Shown: one piece after another, positions 58,851 through 64,000 of the stretch | How positions within the stretch are numbered: the first letter of the stretch is position 1 | How the letters are laid out: each line of letters opens with the position of its first letter | NCBI RefSeq assembly: GCF_052113225.1 | Contig: NZ_JBFRCT010000005.1 | Span: 310,001-374,000 of the forward strand | Direction of reading: 5' to 3' | Source of the DNA: Pristimantibacillus sp052113225 | GTDB lineage: Bacteria > Bacillota > Bacilli > Paenibacillales > Paenibacillaceae | DNA length: 64,000 nt | Translations under genes and position numbers: made by a program | Notes under the pieces: model-generated | The model's database searches: none | Told to the model about the DNA's origin: nothing | The model's input: only the letters and a program-made list of their open reading frames with translations

Positions 58851-59032
58851 AACGAATCCTGGTATCGTTATTTACCCGTTTGGGGCAGCTTTTGGAATCT
58901 AACGAGTCCTCGTATCGCTATTTGGTGATTTAGGTGAATATGGTGGGCATTATCACGAAAATAACACTATTACGATTCGTTAGAATTCCGCGAGCGGCGT
59001 TTGAGGCTGAATAAGCGACTGAGGATTCGTTA
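58850..59032. repeat. four-site TAACGA..TCGTTA palindrome element
   Basis: 21-bp sites at 58850-58870, 58900-58920, 58962-58982 and 59012-59032. Centres 58860, 58910, 58972, 59022; gaps 50, 62, 50. Sites 1-2 read TAACGARTCCT, sites 3-4 read the reverse complement. Confidence 0.85.
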
Positions 59033-59040
59033 GAGTTGGG

Positions 59041-59113
59041 TGATTAACTTGTAGAATGATTAACTGACAGAGTGATTAACTTCATGGATGATTAACTAAC
59101 AGAATGATTAACC
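59041..59113. repeat. five phased TGATTAACT direct repeats, 16-bp period
   Basis: TGATTAACT begins at 59041, 59057, 59073, 59089 and (as TGATTAACC) 59105. The seven bases between differ. The last copy overlaps the etfA stop codon. Confidence 0.88.
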
Positions 59114-60091
59114 AGATTGCGTTCTGCGGAACTCATCTGTTAATAATGGAACAACCTCGAATAGATCCCCGACAATGCCATAATCAGCGACGCTGAAGAT
59201 GGGAGCGTCGGGGTCTTTGTTTATAGCGATGATTACGCGCGATTGGCTCATGCCGGCTAAATGCTGGATCGCGCCGCTGATGCCGCAGGCGATATAGAGC
59301 TGGGGCGTGACGACCTTGCCGGTCTGCCCGATCTGCAGGGCATACCCGCAATAGCCGGCATCGCAGGCGCCGCGGGAGGCGCCAACTGCGCCGCCGAGCT
59401 GGCCCGCCAGCGCTTGCAGCGGCTCAAAGCCCGCTGCACTGCGCACGCCTCTGCCGCCGGAGACGACCACGTCGGCTTCGGCGAGATCGATTTGACCGCC
59501 AGCTCGTCGCACAAGCGAGCGCACGGCGGTCAGGAGCGGCGGCACCGTGAACGGCAGCGCCTGCACGGTGCCTTGAGCTTCGCCGGCCGCCAGGGTCTCG
59601 GCCGGCTCGAAGTTGTTCGGCCTAACCGTGACGACCCACGGCTGGCCTGGGGTGAAGCTGCGCCGCTCGAACGCCTTGCCGGCGTAGATCGGCCGCGTAA
59701 ATACGCCATCCTCTTCATCGATGGCGGTGACGTCTGCGACGTGGCCGGCGCCGCAGGCCGCGGCCACGCGGGGCGCGAGCTCGCGCCCAATGGCGGTATG
59801 GCCGAGCAGCAACGCGTCCGGCCGCACCGCCTCCATTGCTGCGCGCAGGGCGGCGATGTACGCCTCGGGCGCGAAGGCGCGAAGGGCCGGGTCGTCCGCA
59901 ATATGGACGACATCTGCCCCTCGCGCAGCCAGCTCGGCCGCTTCATCGGCCGCGCCGCCGGCTGTGGCGAGGACGGCATGGACCGAGCCGTCTCCGCCTG
60001 CGAGGCGCCGGGCTGCGCCAAGTGCCTCAAGCGCCACGCGGCGCAGCTTGCCGTCCCGGCTCTCGGCGAAGACGAGTATTGTTCTTCCCAT
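59108..60091 (-). CDS. etfA: electron transfer flavoprotein alpha subunit
   Basis: FAD-binding subunit of 327 residues that passes electrons from acyl-CoA dehydrogenases to the membrane. C-terminal FAD-binding signature: VVSGGRGVRSAAGF near 209-222, YALQIGQTGKVVTPQLYIAC and GISGAIQHLAGM near 268-279, NKDPDAPIFSVADYGIVGDL near 287-306. AAGGAGG precedes the ATG. The 5' two thirds is much more GC-rich than the window average. The partner etfB lies 668 bp upstream on the same strand with a repeat array between them; the pair is usually adjacent. Confidence 0.95.
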   Translation of the reverse strand: MGRTILVFAESRDGKLRRVALEALGAARRLAGGDGSVHAVLATAGGAADEAAELAARGADVVHIADDPALRAFAPEAYIAALRAAMEAVRPDALLLGHTAIGRELAPRVAAACGAGHVADVTAIDEEDGVFTRPIYAGKAFERRSFTPGQPWVVTVRPNNFEPAETLAAGEAQGTVQALPFTVPPLLTAVRSLVRRAGGQIDLAEADVVVSGGRGVRSAAGFEPLQALAGQLGGAVGASRGACDAGYCGYALQIGQTGKVVTPQLYIACGISGAIQHLAGMSQSRVIIAINKDPDAPIFSVADYGIVGDLFEVVPLLTDEFRRTQSG

Positions 60092-60184
60092 TTGTAATTC
60101 CTCCTTTGTTGCAGTGATAACTGCAGCTTCTCTCTGAACTCAAACGTTGCTGAAGTAACCTTTGTTTGGTACCCGCCTTCTGGG

Positions 60185-60634
60185 GGCAATAAGTCCCTGT
60201 GAGTGCCTTATTGCCTCAGATCGAGTAGTCATCGTATCGAATAAGACCCTCGTAGGGTCTTATTTCAATGGTTTCTTCTAGTAATCGATGTATTTACGGC
60301 TGCTGCGGTCGAGATAAGACCCCGGCAGGGTCTTATCTGAATAAATCCGGTAGAAGAATGGGCGATAAGACCCTGACAGGGTCATATCACTGGCATCGCT
60401 AGTTGGCGGTGGACAAGTAACTGGCTCCCGCAAGAATAAGTCCTTCAGAGACCCTATCAAGCTGAATAAACTTGGCGCGAGCCATGTTAAGGTCCCATAG
60501 GGGCTTTAACGATTGAAACAGCAGCAATATTACCGCCAAAGTGTCTGTTCACGTGAGCATAGGTTCCTTTGGAGACCTTAACTGGCTGAAAAGCGTTGCG
60601 CGTGCCGCGTTAAGGCCCCTGAGGGAACCTTAAC
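60185..60634. repeat. array of eight ATAAGNCCC..GGGNCTTAT palindromes between etfB and etfA
   Basis: Palindrome centres at 60200, 60252, 60325, 60376, 60447, 60498, 60569 and 60621.5. Gaps: 52, 73, 51, 71, 51, 71, 52.5. Early sites have GATAAGACCC arms, later sites GTTAAGGTCCC-like arms; both arms change together. No reading frame is visible. 60092-60184 and 60635-60759 show nothing further. Confidence 0.9.
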
Positions 60635-60759
60635 AATAGATGAATGAGAAAAGCCGCCGCCCAAATGGTCTGTTCCCGCAAACTTAATACCGATTAATCG
60701 CCTTAACTATTAACGGCGGCATGCATCAAGCGAGCGCGGCAATCCCGTCACGCTTGCAT

Positions 60760-61578
60760 CTACTGCGGCAGCTGCCCCTCCGCCTGCAGCAGGCGGACCA
60801 GCTCGAGTGCCTGCTCGCCAGGCGTTCCCGCGATACGCCGGCCCGTAGCGCGGGGCGCCGGCGGGAAAAGCTCAACGCGCGATGTTCTCGCGCCTTCGTC
60901 CGCGCTCGCGGCCGCCGCCACCCTGGCGAGCGGCTTGCGCTTCGCCTTCATAATGCCCGGCAGCGACGGATAGCGCGGCTCGTTCAAGCCTTGCTGCGCC
61001 GTGACCAGCGCGGGCAGCGGGATGACGACCGTCTCCGTATCGCCTTCCACGTCACGCTCCACTACCGCGAACCGTTCCGCCGCCGCAGCTCCTGCCGGCA
61101 GCTCGCCGGATGCCTTCGCCTCATCCGGTCCAATAATGCCTAGCTTCACCGCAGATGAAGCATGCGGCAGGCCCAGCCGCTCCGCGATCTGGAGCGCAAC
61201 GCTGCCGGAGCCGCTGTCGACGGCGAATAAGCCGGCCAGCAGCAGGTCCGGCTTCAGCGGCTCGATCACCTTTGCGAGTGCAGCAGCCAGTGCGAAGCTG
61301 TCATCCCCCGGCACGGTTGCAATGTCCAGCCGAATAGCTTCGTCCGCTCCCATCGCAAGCGCTGTTCGCAGTGCTTCCTCCGATCGGTCGCCGCCGCAGG
61401 AGATAACACGAACCTCGCCGCCATGCTGCTCGCGCTGGCGCAGCGCTTCCTCAAGGGCATATTCGTCATAAGGATTAATGACGAGTTTGGCATCTGCCTC
61501 CGCAATCGCGCCGTCCTTTACCGAAATTTTTTCTTCCGTATCAAACGTCTGCTTTAGTAGAACGACAATGTTCAGCAT
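60760..61578 (-). CDS. etfB: electron transfer flavoprotein beta subunit
   Basis: 272 residues. AMP-binding ETF signature: MLNIVVLLKQTFDTEEKI start, VINPYDEYALEEALRQRE near 33-50, VDSGSGSVALQIAERLGLPH near 120-139, PALVTAQQGLNEPRYPSLPG near 189-208. It is slightly longer than usual (about 255-263) owing to an Ala-rich C-terminal stretch. TTGGAGGAGG precedes the ATG with a longish spacing. Together with EtfA it accepts electrons from fatty-acid oxidation; fadF is divergent 255 bp away. Confidence 0.95.
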   Translation of the reverse strand: MLNIVVLLKQTFDTEEKISVKDGAIAEADAKLVINPYDEYALEEALRQREQHGGEVRVISCGGDRSEEALRTALAMGADEAIRLDIATVPGDDSFALAAALAKVIEPLKPDLLLAGLFAVDSGSGSVALQIAERLGLPHASSAVKLGIIGPDEAKASGELPAGAAAAERFAVVERDVEGDTETVVIPLPALVTAQQGLNEPRYPSLPGIMKAKRKPLARVAAAASADEGARTSRVELFPPAPRATGRRIAGTPGEQALELVRLLQAEGQLPQ

Positions 61579-61833
61579 CGCAGCATAACCTCCTCCAAAA
61601 CTGTAATTCCAACATCTCCATGCCTCTCAATATCCCGTGCTGCAAGGCCCGGCTTACCCAAATTCCATCAGTGCTACGATATGAGGCAACACGGCCAAAT
61701 AGACCGTCCAAAGCGGCGAAAGGGGCGGCATGTTCATGCTAACGGGCTCATATACTGGAGCACCGCGGTATTTTGAAAGAAAGCGCTTATGAACTTGTCC
61801 GAATGAAGGGCTGCAAAAGGGGGCGAAGCGCGT

Positions 61834-64000
61834 ATGGGCATGCTGGATTGGTGGTCGGCAGATGAGGTAACAACGGCAGTTAGATGGATATTTTTTGCTG
61901 TGGTAACAGGGCTGGCTGCAGCTGCGTTTGCAACCGTTGTACTGCGCAGAGTCGGGTATATGAAGCTTGGCCGGGCGGCTCCGCTTGAAGAAATACCGGT
62001 CGATGAGCTTGAGCGCCACAAGAAGAAGAGAGGTCGTTCTTCAGTAGCTGGTCAAGTACTCGGGCATCGCAAGCTGCTGCGCGATATTAGAAGCGGAGTC
62101 ATGCATTTCATTTACTTCTACGGCTTTATTATCCTGCAGTTTGGGGCGGCAGATCTGATCTGGAAAAAACTCAGCGGTCACCCGATACCTTTTCCCTACT
62201 ACGGACAGTTTGCCTGGTCGCAGGAGTTGACCGTATCTCTTGTCTTCCTTGCTGTTCTGTACGGGGCATTCCGCCGGTATATCGAGCAGCTGCCAAGGCT
62301 GAAAAGAGGCTGGAAGCCTTCCCTCGTTCTATGGTTTATTGGCGGCTTGATGCTGACGGTTCTGCTGACCCTAACTTTCGAGCGGCTGTCGGCGGACCCT
62401 CATTCTGTAGCTGAACGTTACGCACCTGTCTCCTCCGTACTTGCGGACTGGATCGGGAAGCTTGGCATGCCGACAGGCAGTATCGCAGCGGAAGCTGGCT
62501 ATGAGCTGTTCTGGTGGATGCATTTACTGGTGCTGTTGTCCTTCCTTGTGTATGTGCCGCAGTCGAAGCATTTTCACCTCATAACGGCTCCCATTAATTT
62601 ATGGCTGGGGCGGAACGCGCCGGTGGGTCGTCTTGTGCCGCTTAATTTGGAGGATGAGGATGCGGAGTCGTTTGGTGTGGGGAAGGTAGATCATTTTACG
62701 CAAAAACAGCTCCTCGATCTGTACGCTTGCGTCGAATGCGGCCGTTGTACGAACGTGTGCCCTGCCTCGAACACCGGCAAGCTGCTGTCGCCGATGCATC
62801 TGATGACGAAGCTTCGTGATCACCTGACGGAAAAAGGGGCTGCCATTACTTCGAAGTCACCTTGGATCCCATCCGCGATGGGCGGGCAGTTGGCAGGAGC
62901 CCATGTGATGGGGGCGGTAATTCCGATTTGGGAAGAAAGCCCCGAGGGTAGTGTCACTTCTATTATTCCGACAATGACAGCGCAAAAGCAGGCCTGGGGT
63001 GTCAGGGAGACCATGAAGGTGGAAGAGCTGGAGCTGATTGGGGACGTCATGACAGAAGAGGAGCTGTGGGCTTGCACAACCTGCCGCAACTGCGAGGAGA
63101 TGTGCCCTGTTGGCAATGAGCATGTCGACAAAATTATCGATATGCGCCGTTATCTCGTGCTGATGGAAGGACGGATGCCGTTCGACGGCCAGCGTGCCCT
63201 TCAAAATATTGAACGCCAAAGCAATCCATGGGGGCTGCCAAGAGCGGAGCGTGCGGCATGGATCGACGATTGCGAGACCCGCACAGGCATCCGTGTCCGG
63301 ACGATGCAGGAGATAAAAAAGCAAGGAGCTGCGAAGCCGGAGTTCCTCCTGTGGGCAGGGTCAATGGGCGCGTACGATACACGCAGCAGGCGTGTGCTCT
63401 ATGATCTCGTGCGGCTGCTGGACCGGGCGGGGGTGTCGTTTGCCACGCTTGGACTGGAGGAGCGGAGCTCGGGTGATACGGCGCGGCGGATCGGCAACGA
63501 GCTTTTATTCCAAGAGTTATGCCGCGAAAATATCGAGACCATCGCTCGTTACGGGGTAACTCGGATTGTTACGGCATGTCCGCATACGTACAACGCTTTC
63601 CTAAAGGAATACCCCGACTTCGGTCTGCCAAAAAGCATTCAGATTGAACATCATACGGAATTGCTTGCCCGTCTCTTGAAGGAAGGTCAGCTGAAGCCTG
63701 CGCATGAGTTGAAAGAACGGGTTACTTACCATGATTCCTGCTATTTGGGCCGGTATAACGGTGTCTATGATGCACCTCGGGAAGTGCTGAAGGCCATTCC
63801 TGGCGTTGAGCTTGAAGAAATGGCACGTTCACGCGAGAACGGCATGTGCTGTGGTGCAGGCGGCGGGCTTATGTGGATGGAGGAGCAAAGTGGTGTACGC
63901 GTCAACCGGGCAAGAGTCTCGCAAGCGCTGGAGGTGCGCCCGACGATTATCGGTTCTGCATGTCCGTACTGCTTAACGATGATGGAAGACGGATTAAAGC
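61834..64000 (+). CDS. fadF: FadF/EtfD-like membrane Fe-S oxidoreductase (ETF:menaquinone reductase), truncated by window end
   Basis: 722 codons are visible; the end lies outside the window. About five to six N-terminal helices (VTGLAAAAFATVVL; MHFIYFYGFIILQFGAADLI; LVLWFIGGLMLTVLLTLTF; LFWWMHLLVLLSFLVYV) form a NarI-like haem/quinone part. Two 4Fe-4S motifs follow: C299, C302, C305, C309 (CVECGRCTNVCP) and C414, C417, C420, C424 (CTTCRNCEEMCP). Two CCG domains have ACPHTYNAF, HDSCYLGRYN and C672-C673 in GMCCGAGGG. It resembles B. subtilis FadF/YwjF and mycobacterial EtfD, which carry electrons from ETF to menaquinone. ATG at 61834 is 10 bases from AAAAGGGGG. Its neighbour etfBA supports the role. 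Confidence 0.88.
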   Translation, partial: MGMLDWWSADEVTTAVRWIFFAVVTGLAAAAFATVVLRRVGYMKLGRAAPLEEIPVDELERHKKKRGRSSVAGQVLGHRKLLRDIRSGVMHFIYFYGFIILQFGAADLIWKKLSGHPIPFPYYGQFAWSQELTVSLVFLAVLYGAFRRYIEQLPRLKRGWKPSLVLWFIGGLMLTVLLTLTFERLSADPHSVAERYAPVSSVLADWIGKLGMPTGSIAAEAGYELFWWMHLLVLLSFLVYVPQSKHFHLITAPINLWLGRNAPVGRLVPLNLEDEDAESFGVGKVDHFTQKQLLDLYACVECGRCTNVCPASNTGKLLSPMHLMTKLRDHLTEKGAAITSKSPWIPSAMGGQLAGAHVMGAVIPIWEESPEGSVTSIIPTMTAQKQAWGVRETMKVEELELIGDVMTEEELWACTTCRNCEEMCPVGNEHVDKIIDMRRYLVLMEGRMPFDGQRALQNIERQSNPWGLPRAERAAWIDDCETRTGIRVRTMQEIKKQGAAKPEFLLWAGSMGAYDTRSRRVLYDLVRLLDRAGVSFATLGLEERSSGDTARRIGNELLFQELCRENIETIARYGVTRIVTACPHTYNAFLKEYPDFGLPKSIQIEHHTELLARLLKEGQLKPAHELKERVTYHDSCYLGRYNGVYDAPREVLKAIPGVELEEMARSRENGMCCGAGGGLMWMEEQSGVRVNRARVSQALEVRPTIIGSACPYCLTMMEDGLK

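Noticed and set aside
59261..60097. 278-codon open frame on the plus strand with Arg/Gly/Ala-rich product
   Set aside because: Shadow of the GC-rich etfA gene; high GC removes stop codons in other frames.
61775..61797. cre site upstream of fadF (TGAAAGAAAGCGCTTATGA)
   Set aside because: The half after CG departs from the cre consensus; too weak to list as a feature.

Overview
The window looks like chromosomal DNA of a Paenibacillus-type, spore-forming, low-to-mid GC Firmicute. The reasons are strong AGGAGG ribosome sites with frequent TTG and GTG starts, a spo0M homologue, SorC-type deoR followed by deoC, LplB/LplC-type sugar ABC importers with large binding lipoproteins, a FadF-like ETF reductase, and sigma-A promoters of the TTGAAC-17-TATAAT kind. 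No transposase, integrase, CRISPR array or rRNA is visible. Functions are read from sequence motifs and memory of families; no database search was possible.

Layout. 0-2.9 kb: tail of a binding protein, two ABC permeases and a GH43 glycosidase. 3-4.7 kb: DUF985 cupin and MFS exporter, translationally coupled. 4.77-5.73 kb: 312-bp tandem repeat array. 5.8-9.7 kb: LysM-anchored 5'-nucleotidase divergent from deoR-deoC. 9.9-13.9 kb: SulP permease, repeat array, mutarotase-like protein, PrsA-like foldase. 14-17.6 kb: MHYT-GGDEF-EAL and HD-GYP c-di-GMP enzymes. 17.7-18.7 kb: aldo/keto reductase, then 1.2 kb of repeats. 19.9-26 kb: a 1277-residue hybrid histidine kinase, an OmpR-type regulator and a degenerate GGDEF-EAL protein. 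26-31.7 kb: small proteins, an orphan Ser/Thr kinase, tRNA-Thr(CGT), an AT-rich stretch with three tandem paralogues, sodC, an orphan holin and a tyrosinase-like protein. 31.4-42.4 kb: NUDIX, mscL, spo0M, an aromatic-acid-exporter-like protein, repeats, VTT protein, an MFS flippase candidate next to a diacylglycerol glycosyltransferase, aldo/keto reductase, ilvA and a YpmS-like protein. 42.5-53.7 kb: a glycan-utilisation locus with two LacI paralogues, two permeases, a binding lipoprotein, GH2 and two GH30 enzymes. 54.2-56.8 kb: a Fur-box promoter, a 53-residue small protein, a propeller-like protein, flavodoxin and a Cas4/AddB-like Fe-S protein. 57-58.6 kb: AraC regulator and a catalytically degenerate SRAP protein. 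59.1-64 kb: etfA and etfB, separated by a repeat array, divergent from fadF.

The most unusual signal is in the gaps between genes. At least nine intergenic arrays contain imperfect palindromes from five unrelated sequence families (GTTGGAT..ATCCAAC, CTTAACGATG..CATCGTTAAG, GTTGTAY..RTACAAC, TAACGA..TCGTTA, ATAAGNCCC..GGGNCTTAT, plus a CTCACT..AGTGAG group). Across families the palindrome centres are about 51-52, 62-63 or 71-73 bp apart, close to 5, 6 and 7 turns of B-DNA. Spacer sequences differ while spacing is kept. Two layouts recur: a four-site element with two forward and two reverse sites spaced about 51-63-51, and a tandem 52/73 alternation with a period near 125 bp. A separate element with 15-bp terminal inverted repeats and a copy-specific central hairpin occurs three times.

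Other points worth attention are two genes that appear to start at ATT or ATC, an iron-responsive operon with an unrecognised small protein, an SRAP homologue and an EAL protein that have each lost key catalytic residues, and a tRNA-Thr gene missing one base that is intact in an inverted 26-bp tRNA fragment 2.9 kb away.
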